This document shows, piece after piece, positions 17,298 through 25,941 of a stretch of DNA of 64,000 nt. Under the pieces are notes generated by a model. That model searched no databases, was not told where the DNA came from, and saw only the letters and a list, made by a program, of their open reading frames with translations. The DNA comes from Melioribacteraceae bacterium 4301-Me (lineage in GTDB: Bacteria; Bacteroidota; Ignavibacteria; Ignavibacteriales; Melioribacteraceae), in contig JBGORM010000002.1 of the NCBI GenBank assembly GCA_041538185.1, forward strand, positions 62,001 through 126,000, read 5' to 3'. Positions within the stretch are counted from its first letter, which is position 1. Each line of letters starts with the position of its first letter. A program made the position numbers and the translations under genes.

Positions 17298-18203
17298 ATG
17301 CAAAACCATCGTGTGACCGCGTTTGGTGAGATACTTTTTGATGTTTATCATAATTACAAAAAGTTAGGCGGTGCACCATTCAACTTTATCTATCACATAA
17401 AAAAAATAATTGGAACCGGAAACTTAATCACTAAGGTCGGTAATGATGAGAATGGAAAGGAGATAATAAACTTTCTTAAAAAAAATAATTTTTCAACCGA
17501 GTACATTCAAATTGACAAAGAGTATCCTACCGGTATGGTTAAGGTAGAACTTTCGGAAAATAAGATACCAGAATTTCAGATTTTCAGTCCAGCTGCATGG
17601 GATTTTATAGAAAATAATGAATCGATAGAAAAATTAGTAAATGAACAAACGGATATACTTTATTTTGGAACGCTTGCTCAAAGGAGTGAAGTTTCTAAAA
17701 AAACGCTGTCAAGTTTTTTTGGCAGAGAAATAAAATATTTCTGTGATCTTAATCTTCGTCAAAATTTTTATTCAAAAGAAATTATAGAGAATGCATTAAA
17801 GGTAGCTGATCTTTTCAAAGTTAATCTTGATGAACTAAACATAATCATGCGTTTTTTAATTGAAAAAGAATTAGGCATAGAAGAAGCAGTTGAAGTGATT
17901 ATGAACCAGTATGATATAACAATGATGTGTGTTACTATGGGTGAAGAAGGCGCCTATCTTGCAAATAAAAATGAGTTCAATAGAGATAAACAGCCTCGTC
18001 AAAAAGGTGAACTTGTTGATACTGTAGGTGCAGGTGATGCTTATGCAGCTATAATGTGTTTAGGTTATTTACAGAATCTGCCTGTTCATAAAATTAATGC
18101 GTTAGCATTAGAATTTGCTTCCGAAATATGTGGTATAGAAGGTGCTCTCCCATCAAGTGACTATTTCTATAAAAAATATAAAAGAGAATTAAATGGTGAA
18201 TAA
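17298..18203 (+). CDS. PfkB-family sugar kinase, probable fructokinase
   Basis: Phosphorylates a sugar with ATP, here most likely fructose released by sucrose synthase. 301 residues of the ribokinase/PfkB fold. Seen: the opening FGEILFDVY and GGAPFNFIYHIKKI (substrate-binding region, GG motif about 25-26), KVGNDENGKEIINFLKKNNFST, YFCDLNLRQNFYSKE (about 147-161), VTMGEEGAYL and the PfkB signature ELVDTVGAGDAYAAI with catalytic Asp in GAGDA near residue 245. It is the first gene of a three-gene operon; its stop overlaps the sucrose-phosphate synthase start by 11 bases. Good ribosome site GGAG eight bases upstream. Substrate is inferred from context. Confidence 0.85.
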   Translation: MQNHRVTAFGEILFDVYHNYKKLGGAPFNFIYHIKKIIGTGNLITKVGNDENGKEIINFLKKNNFSTEYIQIDKEYPTGMVKVELSENKIPEFQIFSPAAWDFIENNESIEKLVNEQTDILYFGTLAQRSEVSKKTLSSFFGREIKYFCDLNLRQNFYSKEIIENALKVADLFKVNLDELNIIMRFLIEKELGIEEAVEVIMNQYDITMMCVTMGEEGAYLANKNEFNRDKQPRQKGELVDTVGAGDAYAAIMCLGYLQNLPVHKINALALEFASEICGIEGALPSSDYFYKKYKRELNGE

Positions 18204-20358
18204 CAACAAAAAATTATATGTACAGCTTTATAATATACACGGTTTAATTAGAGGCCACGATCTTGAGTTGGGTCGCGATTCAGATACTGGCGGGCAGACA
18301 AAATACGTCTTAGAAATGGCAAAATTCTTAAGCAAGCGTGAAGAAATTGATTCCGTGGAAATTGTAACAAGATTTATTAATGACAAAGCTGTATCCTCAG
18401 ATTATTCAAAAAGGGAAGAAGCAGTAAATGAAAAGCTCAAAATTGTTCGTATAGGTTGTGGCGGTTCAAAATATATTAGAAAAGAATTACTTTGGAATCA
18501 CCTCGAAGAGTTCGTTGATAAGTCAATTAAGTATATAAAATCAAAAGGAAAACTTCCTGATATTATTCACAGTCATTATGCTGATGCTGGATTTGTCTGT
18601 ACAGAGCTTACAAAATTTTTTGGTATTCCTTTTGTCCACACTGGTCACTCTCTGGGCATCAATAAGTATAACAATTTAATTAAACAGGGCTTAGCAAAAG
18701 AAGAAATTGAAAAAAGATACAAAATGAGTATAAGAATTGAAGCTGAAGAATCAGTTCTATTTTTTGCCGATAAAATAATTACAAGCACTAATCAAGAAAT
18801 AACTGAACAATACGGTTTATATAAAAATTTTAGCCCGGATAAATTTGTAGTAATTCCGCCTAGTATTGATTTAGAAAAGTTTCATCCTTTTAACCAAAGC
18901 AGAGAGTGGGATGAAGAGTCAGAAAAAATACGTAGTGGTATCAGAAAAGAACTGTGGAAGTTTTTTACTAACATGAATAAGCCGATTATATTAGCATTAT
19001 GCAGGCCAGAAAAGAGGAAAAATATTTCTGGTTTAATTCAAGCCTATGGAGAAAGTGAAGAACTTCAGGAATTAGCTAATCTTGCAATTTTTGCTGGAAT
19101 AAGAAAAGATATTTCTCAGATGCCAGAGCTCGAAAGAGAAGTTCTAACTGAGATGTTGTTGATGCTGGATAAGTATAATCTTTACGGTAAAATGGCTATA
19201 CCAAAGCGTCACGATTTTGAACATGAGGTTCCGGAACTTTATAGAATAGCTGCTGAAACTGGTGGTGTATTTGTAAACTCTGCTTTTAATGAACCTTTCG
19301 GTTTAACTTTAATTGAAGCGGCAGCAAGCGGCTTACCTGTAGTTGCTACAGACGATGGAGGACCGCGCGATATTATTGCTAATCTTAAAAATGGTGAACT
19401 TGTTGATGTTTCTGATCACAGAAATATTTCTAATGCGATAAAAAAAATACTTTACGATAAAAGCTTATGGGAGACTTACTCTTCAAATGGAATTTTAAAT
19501 ATCAAGAAGTTCTATTCTTGGGAAGCTCATATTGAAAAGTATGTAAATGTTATACAAGAACTAAATTCGAAAAGCGGTAATAATCGTAAGACTTTTATTG
19601 AAACAGGCAAAAGATTTTTCAACTTTAAAAAGATGATGGTTTTTGATATTGATAACACTTTATTTGGTGACGAGGAATCATTACAACAACTAAAGGAAAT
19701 TTTAATATCAATGCACCATTCAATTGGATTCGGTGTTGCAACCGGTAGAACTATCGATTCTGCTCGAGAAGTTTTGTTGTTAAATAATTTTATTTTGCCT
19801 GATTTTATTATTGCTTCAGTTGGTTCTGAAATTTATTACAGAAGTAACAACGATTATATCTATGGAACTGGTTGGGATTCTCATATTTCTAATCAATGGA
19901 AAAGAGATGAAATACTAAAGCTTCTTTCTTATATTGATTTCGTAACACCACAAGAAGAATCTGTGCAACGTAAATTCAAATTAAGTTATTATATTGACTT
20001 AGAAAAAGGGAGCCTGGATTTAATAAAAAGAATTTTCATTGATAATAAAATCAAAGCTAATTTAATTTTAAGTCACAACTCGCTATTAGATATTTTACCT
20101 GCGCGTGCAAGTAAAGGCCGTGCCGTGCGCTATTTAAGTTACAGATGGAACATACCGTACGAGTCAATTTTAGTGGCTGGCGATTCTGGAAATGACGAGG
20201 ATATGCTGCGCGGCGAACTGCTTGGTGTTGTAGTGGCTAATCACGCACCTGAACTTTTGAAGTTAAAAGGCAGAAGAAAAATCTTCTTTTCAGATAAAAG
20301 CTATGCTGCAGGTATAATTGATGGCATTAAATACTATAATTTTTTAGATAAGGAGTAA
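18193..20358 (+). CDS. Sucrose-phosphate synthase fused to sucrose-phosphatase-like HAD domain
   Basis: Makes sucrose 6-phosphate from a nucleotide-glucose and fructose 6-phosphate, with a C-terminal phosphatase-type domain. 721 residues. GT4 half (about 1-460): YNIHGLIRGHDLELGRDSDTGGQTKYVLEMA (the SPS glycine-rich GGQT site), HSHYADAGFVC, PFVHTGHSLGINK, CRPEKRKNISGLIQAYGE and FVNSAFNEPFGLTLIEAAASGLPVVATDDGGP with the E-x7-E motif. HAD half (about 478-720): MMVFDIDNTLFGD (DxDxT nucleophile), ATGRTIDSARE, ASVGSEIYY and SKGRAVRYL plus AGDSGNDEDML, so phosphatase residues are intact and the protein may release free sucrose. Overlaps the kinase and is four bases before sucrose synthase. Confidence 0.92.
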   Translation: MVNNNKKLYVQLYNIHGLIRGHDLELGRDSDTGGQTKYVLEMAKFLSKREEIDSVEIVTRFINDKAVSSDYSKREEAVNEKLKIVRIGCGGSKYIRKELLWNHLEEFVDKSIKYIKSKGKLPDIIHSHYADAGFVCTELTKFFGIPFVHTGHSLGINKYNNLIKQGLAKEEIEKRYKMSIRIEAEESVLFFADKIITSTNQEITEQYGLYKNFSPDKFVVIPPSIDLEKFHPFNQSREWDEESEKIRSGIRKELWKFFTNMNKPIILALCRPEKRKNISGLIQAYGESEELQELANLAIFAGIRKDISQMPELEREVLTEMLLMLDKYNLYGKMAIPKRHDFEHEVPELYRIAAETGGVFVNSAFNEPFGLTLIEAAASGLPVVATDDGGPRDIIANLKNGELVDVSDHRNISNAIKKILYDKSLWETYSSNGILNIKKFYSWEAHIEKYVNVIQELNSKSGNNRKTFIETGKRFFNFKKMMVFDIDNTLFGDEESLQQLKEILISMHHSIGFGVATGRTIDSAREVLLLNNFILPDFIIASVGSEIYYRSNNDYIYGTGWDSHISNQWKRDEILKLLSYIDFVTPQEESVQRKFKLSYYIDLEKGSLDLIKRIFIDNKIKANLILSHNSLLDILPARASKGRAVRYLSYRWNIPYESILVAGDSGNDEDMLRGELLGVVVANHAPELLKLKGRRKIFFSDKSYAAGIIDGIKYYNFLDKE

Positions 20359-20362
20359 CGTA

Positions 20363-22747
20363 ATGATTGATTCCTTTCAAACATTTGTGGAACAAAATGA
20401 GCTTATATTTTATGATTACTTTAAATACATTTCAACACAGCCCAAAAAGATGCTCGTCAGCGGCGAGATTCAAAAAATGTTCGATGAATTTATTAAAACT
20501 AATAACAACTACTCATCACAAGACAAACTCAAGAGCATAATTGCTAAAATTGAAGAATCGGTTTCATTAGATCATACTATGTACTTAGAAGTAAGGCAGA
20601 AAATAGCCTCATCAAATTTTTATCGAGTAAACTTAGAAGAAAGAATTATAAACAATTCCGAACCATCAGAATTTCTTGAAGCAAAAGAATTTCTTGTACG
20701 CCCAGGTTCAATTAGTGATACAATTACCCTGAATTTCAAACCTTTTAACGATAAAACTCCAGCGGTAAGGGATATAAAAAGTATTGGCTCTGGTGTAGAG
20801 TACTTAAACAGGTACCTTTCAAGCATGATGTTTAATGAAGTAGAAAAATGGCAAAACATTTTGTTTGATTTTATTAGAGTACATAAGTATGAGAATCAAC
20901 AATTAATACTGAATGATAGAATAAAAAACATACAGCATTTAAATGAGCAAATAAACATTGCAGTCCAAGAATTATCCGAATTAAAAAAAGAGACTCCTTT
21001 TGAAAATGTATGTCACAGATTACAAGAACTTGGCTTTGAAAAGGGTCTTGGCAAAGATGTTGCTGAAATAATAGATAAACTTAAATTACTCTACCAATTA
21101 TTAAATTCGCCCGACCATGAGTCGCTAAGAAAATTTATTTCTTCTATCCCAATGATTTTTAAGATTGCTATAATTTCTCCACATGGTTTTTTTGCGCAAC
21201 AAAATGTTTTAGGAAAACCTGATACAGGCGGACAAGTAGTCTATATATTAGACCAAGTTAAAGCGCTTGAAAAGTCATTATTGGAATCTGCTAAACTTTC
21301 TGGCCTCGATTCTATTCAACCTAAAATAGTTGTTTTAACCAGACTAATTCCCAATTCGGAAGGTACCACTTGTAATAAACGAATAGAAAAGATAAATGGC
21401 ACGAAAAATTCATGGATATTACGTGTTCCATTTATCGATAAAAATAATAAGATTGTTAATGACTGGATTTCCAGATTTAAAGTTTGGCCTTATTTGGAAA
21501 GGTTTGCTGAACAAGCTTACATTGAACTGATGGCAGAATTTAATGGTAGGCCGGATTTAATTATAGGCAATTACTCTGATGGCAATCTTGTTTCTTTCCT
21601 CCTTTCTAAAAAATTTAAAGTTACTCAATGTTGTATTGCACACGCTTTAGAAAAAAGTAAATATCTTTACAGTGCGTTGTATTGGTTCGATTTGGAAAAT
21701 CAATATAATTTTTCTATTCAGTTTACTTCGGATTTAATTACAATTAATTCTGCTGATTTTTTAATAACCTCATCGTTCCAAGAAATTGCGGGTACGGAAA
21801 ATTCAATTGGTCAATATGAATCGTACAAACATTTTACAATGCCAGGCTTATATCGTGTAATTAACGGCGTTAATCCTTTCCATACTAAATTTAACATAGT
21901 TTCACCTGGTGTTAATGAAAAAATCTTTTTTTCATACAAGAAAAAGGAAAAGAGGTTAAGTAAAAATTCTGTATTGTTACGACAACTACTCTTCGAAAAT
22001 ATTGAAGCAGCAAATGTAATAGGTAGTTTAAAAGAACCAGATAAGACTCCATTATTTTCTATGGCAAGATTAGACCGCATTAAAAATTTGACTTCTTTAG
22101 TAAAGTGGTTTGGAGAAAGCAAAGAATTACAAGAACTGTGTAATTTAATAATTGTTTCCGGTAAAATAGATCAATCGCTGTCAAACGATGATGAAGAAAA
22201 AGAGCAAATTACATTAATGCACAATTTGATTAATAAATATAAGTTGAGCGATAAGATTAGATGGATAGGAAAATTGTTTAATAAAGATGAAACTGGGGAA
22301 ATTTATAGAATTATTGCAGATAAAAAAGGAATATTTATTCAACCTGCATTATTCGAAGGATTTGGCCTGACAGTTCTCGAAGCTATGTCGTCAGGTCTGC
22401 CAGTATTTGCTACCAAATATGGCGGTCCTTTAGAAATAATTCAAAATAAACAAAATGGATTCCATATTGACCCAATCAATCAATTGGAAACTACTAATAA
22501 AATTTTAGACTTTGTTAGAGAGATAAAAAAGGATCCGTCTCAGTGGGAATTTATTTCAAAAAATGCGATAAACAGAGTAAATGAAAAATACAACTGGAAA
22601 TTGTATTCACAGAAATTAATCTCACTTGCTAAAATTTACGGCTTTTGGAAATACGCAACAAATATTCAAAGGGCTGATATGGAAGCTTACTTAGATTTGA
22701 TTTATCATACAATTTTTAAACCTCGTGCGAAAAAACTGGAAAGTTGA
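20363..22747 (+). CDS. Sucrose synthase
   Basis: Reversibly cleaves sucrose with NDP to NDP-glucose and fructose. 794 residues, matching plant and cyanobacterial enzymes (about 800). The N-terminal regulatory portion (about 1-260) precedes the GT-B fold: ISPHGFFAQQNVLGKPDTGGQVVYILDQVKALE (about 272-304), VLTRLIPNSEGTTCNKRIEKINGT, PDLIIGNYSDGNLV, CIAHALEKSKY, FITSSFQEIAGT-like LITSSFQEIAGTENSIGQYESY, FSMARLDRIKNLTSLVKWFG, and QPALFEGFGLTVLEAMSSGLPVFATKYGGP. At the place of the plant QN motif that favours UDP, this protein reads IGKLFNKDETGE, with L and T, so ADP or relaxed nucleotide use is likely (inference). Ribosome site AAGGAG. Confidence 0.93.
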   Translation: MIDSFQTFVEQNELIFYDYFKYISTQPKKMLVSGEIQKMFDEFIKTNNNYSSQDKLKSIIAKIEESVSLDHTMYLEVRQKIASSNFYRVNLEERIINNSEPSEFLEAKEFLVRPGSISDTITLNFKPFNDKTPAVRDIKSIGSGVEYLNRYLSSMMFNEVEKWQNILFDFIRVHKYENQQLILNDRIKNIQHLNEQINIAVQELSELKKETPFENVCHRLQELGFEKGLGKDVAEIIDKLKLLYQLLNSPDHESLRKFISSIPMIFKIAIISPHGFFAQQNVLGKPDTGGQVVYILDQVKALEKSLLESAKLSGLDSIQPKIVVLTRLIPNSEGTTCNKRIEKINGTKNSWILRVPFIDKNNKIVNDWISRFKVWPYLERFAEQAYIELMAEFNGRPDLIIGNYSDGNLVSFLLSKKFKVTQCCIAHALEKSKYLYSALYWFDLENQYNFSIQFTSDLITINSADFLITSSFQEIAGTENSIGQYESYKHFTMPGLYRVINGVNPFHTKFNIVSPGVNEKIFFSYKKKEKRLSKNSVLLRQLLFENIEAANVIGSLKEPDKTPLFSMARLDRIKNLTSLVKWFGESKELQELCNLIIVSGKIDQSLSNDDEEKEQITLMHNLINKYKLSDKIRWIGKLFNKDETGEIYRIIADKKGIFIQPALFEGFGLTVLEAMSSGLPVFATKYGGPLEIIQNKQNGFHIDPINQLETTNKILDFVREIKKDPSQWEFISKNAINRVNEKYNWKLYSQKLISLAKIYGFWKYATNIQRADMEAYLDLIYHTIFKPRAKKLES

Positions 22748-23074
22748 GCTTACATGTTCAATTTAAAAGTTGATGAACTTTTTGCTTGTATATTTAATTG
22801 CACAAAACAGATATTTGCTTTTCTTCTTTCCCAATGAATTTTTTGGATTAAAAATAACACATGTTATTACACAGGCTGTACGGTCGAGCTCTCCTTCAAC
22901 CACATATGTGTTTAACAGCATGGTAAAAAAACAGATGATTATTACTCGTGTTACCGATGCTTGGGCTGGAGAGACCCAGCCACTACAACGGTGAACAATC
23001 GCATTAAACCAAATTTGGCTAAGATCAGTTCGTAGAAGGGATTTGATAGAATCTTTGAAATCAAAAGAGGAGAT

Positions 23075-23123
23075 ATAAGGTAATAAGTTTTAGTTTTTCG
23101 GATTAGTCAGAGTTACTAAGGTT
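23075..23123 (-). repeat. Dispersed 50-bp element, copy 1 (inverted)
   Basis: Read on the minus strand it runs from AACCTTAGTAAC to ACTTATTACCTTAT with a 23-25 nt unrelated core. It faces copy 2 (23214-23264), so the pair makes a large imperfect inverted repeat around 90 bases of hairpin-rich DNA. Confidence 0.6.
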
Positions 23124-23173
23124 TAGAAGAAAAAGATAAGGTCAAAAAACCTAATTCTTGAGTTTGACTCGTT

Positions 23174-23203
23174 TTAGCCAAAGGCTAATGAGCCTATGGC
23201 TCA
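23174..23203. repeat. Two adjoining perfect mini-hairpins
   Basis: TTAGCC-AAA-GGCTAA (23174-23188) is followed without a gap by TGAGCC-TAT-GGCTCA (23189-23203): two 6-bp perfect stems with 3-nt loops and shared GCC/GGC tips. They lie exactly between the facing pair of 50-bp elements. The look is that of REP-type palindromes; no T-tract follows, so they are not a standard terminator. Confidence 0.7.
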
Positions 23204-23213
23204 ATAGTTTATG

Positions 23214-23264
23214 ACCTTAGTAACAAATTAAATCCTTGAAGCTATTTATACCTTATTACCTTAT
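23214..23264 (+). repeat. Dispersed 50-bp element, copy 2
   Basis: ACCTTAGTAAC (23214-23224), 25-nt core, ACCTTATTACCTTAT (23250-23264). The ends match the copies at 26083, 26658 and 44824 exactly while the core differs. Confidence 0.7.
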
Positions 23265-23610
23265 GGTAACCTCAAAAATAGTTTTGAGAAAATACTAATT
23301 AAGATTGTTGGATGGTAGTTAACTTTTACAGATAGAACCAAGGGAGTTTACAGTTCATATTTAACCCAAATCTTGCATGTACCCTCTGACTAAGGCTCAG
23401 GTAAGCCTTTGCTTACAAGAATAACAGTAGAAAAAACAAAGCTTGTTGATGTTAACCCAAATAGCAAAACATTGAATACCATCATTTTACGTATCTGCCT
23501 TCGGCGAAAAATTTATTTCTTTTTTGGGATTAATCTGTTAAGTAGTGCGCAGTGAGGCAGTAAAAAGAATATTCTAGTCTGATGTTAAGTTTCTTGTTCA
23601 AGTTAAATAA

Positions 23611-24375
23611 TTATTTTTTAATGCCAATTTTCAAATAAAGAGGCCAAGTTAATTCCTTTTCCGCTTCGGGCGGGTCCCAAACTTTATATACCTCATCTTT
23701 AATTAAATCTATGGGGTTAAGATTATTTTTTTCTTTATAAATTTGAGTAGCCGACCACGATTCTAAGTAACCGAATAACTGCTCACAGTTCCAATGAGTT
23801 TTTATTATAAAACTGGGAGGTCTAATTTCTTCAAACTCGTTTGACATGTCAAATGGGAATGGAATGCTTTCGTATCTTGTATCAACATGCTTTCTTTCAG
23901 GCGGCCAATATTTACCAACAATATTATTGTAGAAATTGTCAATTATATGCTCAATTTTTGAATCGGATATAAAATTTGTGTAAATAAAAATGGCAATTAT
24001 ACCATTAGGTTTTAAGATTCTTTTTGCTTCGTTAAAAAATTTTTCTATATCAAACCAATGAAGAGCTTGTGCAACGGTTATTAAGTCAAAATAATCATTT
24101 GGAAAATCTGTTTTTTCTGCAGTAGATAATTTGTACTCAACATTGGGGCGTGCCTTTGCATTTTGTAACTGCTTTTGGCTTGCGTCAATTGCTTTAACAG
24201 ATTCAAAGAATTCTGCTAAACTAACGGCAGCCTGTCCATTGCCTGTTGCACAATCCAATGCAATTTTTTTCGAAGGAGTAATTGATGCAAGATATTCAAA
24301 TAATTCACGTGGGTATGTAGGACGGTTAACTGAATATATATTTGCTTGTTTTGAAAAGTAGTCTTTAAATAGCAT
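23611..24375 (-). CDS. Class I SAM-dependent methyltransferase
   Basis: 254 residues of the Methyltransf_11 type Rossmann-fold family. Motif I is IALDCATGNGQAAVSLAEF (about 38-56), the acidic residue after strand 2 is in VKAIDASQKQL, motif II/post-I STAEKTDFPNDYFDLITVAQALHWFDIEKFFNEAKRIL (about 87-123), and GIIAIFIYTNF follows. The N-terminus FKDYFSKQANIYSVNRPTYP is typical of the family found in many bacteria and fungi (trans-aconitate methyltransferase-like). The substrate is unknown. It stands alone between two repeat-bearing gaps, consistent with an accessory gene. The C-terminal WPLYLKIGIKK ends like its relatives, so the gene looks complete. Confidence 0.85.
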   Translation of the reverse strand: MLFKDYFSKQANIYSVNRPTYPRELFEYLASITPSKKIALDCATGNGQAAVSLAEFFESVKAIDASQKQLQNAKARPNVEYKLSTAEKTDFPNDYFDLITVAQALHWFDIEKFFNEAKRILKPNGIIAIFIYTNFISDSKIEHIIDNFYNNIVGKYWPPERKHVDTRYESIPFPFDMSNEFEEIRPPSFIIKTHWNCEQLFGYLESWSATQIYKEKNNLNPIDLIKDEVYKVWDPPEAEKELTWPLYLKIGIKK

Positions 24376-24441
24376 TTTTTAGTAAAATAATATTTTAGCG
24401 CTAAGAAAAAATGTGTCTAAAAATCTTCATCTAAAGTATTG

Positions 24442-24513
24442 GGGCTGCTCAAAAATTTTTCTGGACATACTTACACCAAACATTTTTTTAAATCATTACT
24501 TTTGAGACAGCCC
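24442..24513. repeat. 72-bp inverted-repeat remnant, IS-end-like
   Basis: GGGCTGCTCAAAA (24442-24454) faces TTTTGAGACAGCCC (24500-24513), complementary apart from one extra base, enclosing 45 bases. GGGCTGTCTCAAAA-type termini are familiar as insertion-sequence ends in several families, but no transposase lies between or beside them. The loop is too long for a standard terminator. It could be a solo MITE-like remnant. Confidence 0.45.
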
Positions 24514-24626
24514 TTGCAGTTTTGCTAAATGCAGTAAGTGTAATTAACATTTTTACTGGATTATAGCTCACATGATAGTTAGATATATAACTCACTAATA
24601 CTAAAGTAATACTTTACCTTATAAAA

Positions 24627-25442
24627 TTATGCACCGGCAAATGCTCTTAAAAACGGGATGGATTTACCAATAAAGAAAAATACAATACTGAATCCTAACC
24701 AAACAGCAAACACCATCACAACATATTTAGTTACACTTGGTGATTTAAACATTTTAGCAAACCCAATTCCAATTACTGCATAAAACCAAATTGAGAAAAT
24801 ATCTGCCTTACCGAGTAAAAAACCGCCAAAGTTCGATTTGTCGATGTTTAAAATATCTGCAATACTTACACTTTGAAAAAATCTATTCATTGTAAAAGCA
24901 AGAATTACCATAACAATAATTTGTACTACAATTATGTAATAAGCTAAACCGTAAGCTGACATTGCAGATTTATAAGTGCCTTCACCCTTTAGTGCAAATT
25001 TAATTAAAAGGTAAAAAACTCCTGAGACTATGAAGAACATTATAAAAAAGGCAAAAGGGATGCCGATTATTGTTCCAATTAGTGCAATAGCCCCTCCTTG
25101 ACCCTCACGAATAGATTCCAATCTTTCTTCTTTTTGTTGTTCTGTCATTTGACCGTTTTTAACCATTTCATCGAATTGCTTTTCAACCTGAGCCATTTGT
25201 TTTTCAAGAATCGCACTTTTAATTACTGGGTTACTCATCATAATAATGTTAGAAAGAATTGCAAAAACTATTGCAACAATAAGCGGTATAATCCAGTCGG
25301 AAGTTTTAGGCGGGAATTCCGACATTTTAGAATATGTTTTTGCAGGCTCTGTAAAAATTCCAACGAGTTTGTCCGTATGGCTTAATTCAACTTCTTCTTC
25401 TACAGGAGACATTGACGGGGTTTGGTCCTTTGTTTCTTCCAT
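24627..25442 (-). CDS. Yip1-family integral membrane protein
   Basis: 271 residues. An acidic cytoplasmic N-terminus (MEETKDQTPSMSPVEEEVEL) leads into the family region DKLVGIFTEPAKTYSKMSEFPPKTSDWIIPL (about 24-54), then roughly five membrane segments: about 52-70, 128-148, 160-185, 215-235 and 240-262, with a charged coiled stretch (QMAQVEKQFDEMVKNGQMTEQQKEERLE, about 81-108) between the first two. Bacterial Yip1-domain proteins have no settled function; eukaryotic relatives act in membrane traffic. Ribosome site GGAGG lies nine bases before ATG. A 21-bp palindrome 75 bases upstream (25517-25537) may regulate it. Confidence 0.8.
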   Translation of the reverse strand: MEETKDQTPSMSPVEEEVELSHTDKLVGIFTEPAKTYSKMSEFPPKTSDWIIPLIVAIVFAILSNIIMMSNPVIKSAILEKQMAQVEKQFDEMVKNGQMTEQQKEERLESIREGQGGAIALIGTIIGIPFAFFIMFFIVSGVFYLLIKFALKGEGTYKSAMSAYGLAYYIIVVQIIVMVILAFTMNRFFQSVSIADILNIDKSNFGGFLLGKADIFSIWFYAVIGIGFAKMFKSPSVTKYVVMVFAVWLGFSIVFFFIGKSIPFLRAFAGA

Positions 25443-25516
25443 TAGGAATATCCTCCGTTTAGTGATGTGATATGTTAAATTAACAAATTTTTTTGAAAAG
25501 AGAAGAAAAATTTATA

Positions 25517-25537
25517 AGGTTAACAAACTGTTAACCT
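25517..25537. promoter_or_regulatory. Perfect 9-bp palindrome, operator-like
   Basis: AGGTTAACA-AAC-TGTTAACCT: nine perfect base pairs around a 3-nt centre, 75 bases upstream of the Yip1 gene on the minus strand. Size and symmetry fit a dimeric repressor site; as an RNA it would be a compact hairpin. No regulator lies nearby. Confidence 0.4.
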
Positions 25538-25893
25538 AAATTTTTCACTAAGAAAATTTCCTATTTGGCTAACTAGCTATAGCTAATTTTTTGAGTCATA
25601 CGAAAAATTATGTTAGTTAAGTATATTTTATAAAATTTTACCGATTTTTTTTGAAAAAATACCGTTATGGGTAGTATGTTTTTTGAACTTGTGTTTAATG
25701 CTTTGTTGAGTTATTTATTATCTCACCTAAACAGAATTTAAATAGTCAACAATAATATTCTCCTAATGCTGAAAACAAAAAATGCAAAATTTTTTTTGAC
25801 TTTGTTCCTTATACTTGAGAGCAATCGACTTACTTTCTTTTGAGAGGGAGTTAATAGTTTGTTTCGGTAACCTTTTTTCAAGATGCCGTTAAA

Positions 25894-25921
25894 CCGCGAA
25901 GTGGTGGATTCCCATTCGTGG
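25894..25921. repeat. CCACGAAGTG-family palindromic unit
   Basis: CCGCGAAGTG then GTGGATTCCCATTCGTGG: the outer ends CC-CGAA/TTCG-GG are complementary. Related units occur at 44726-44778, 44321-44331 and 46825-46847, and a CCACT-T-AGTGG core at 26029 and 26604. Confidence 0.6.
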
Positions 25922-25941
25922 AGTGGTGGATGACTACACTC

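Larger units (their letters stand above)
22748..23610. other. Gene-free, repeat-bearing gap after the sucrose operon
   Basis: 863 bases without a convincing gene. A 74-codon frame at 22770-22994 has no recognisable domain and its composition is unlike neighbouring genes. The stretch holds a facing pair of 50-bp dispersed elements (23075-23123 minus, 23214-23264 plus), two adjoining mini-hairpins between them (23174-23203), a third hairpin GTAAGC-CTTT-GCTTAC (23401-23416) and a GCCTTCGGC tetraloop-like hairpin near 23497. The segment around 23496-23531 recurs in altered form at 27040-27075. Confidence 0.7.

Noticed and set aside
22770..22994. 74-codon frame after sucrose synthase
   Set aside because: No recognisable family, no ribosome site and it lies in a repeat-bearing gap; the 3' half contains a GGCTGG/CCAGCC hairpin.
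24442..24513. Rho-independent terminator of the Yip1 gene
   Set aside because: The loop would be about 45 bases and no T-tract follows the stem on the minus strand.
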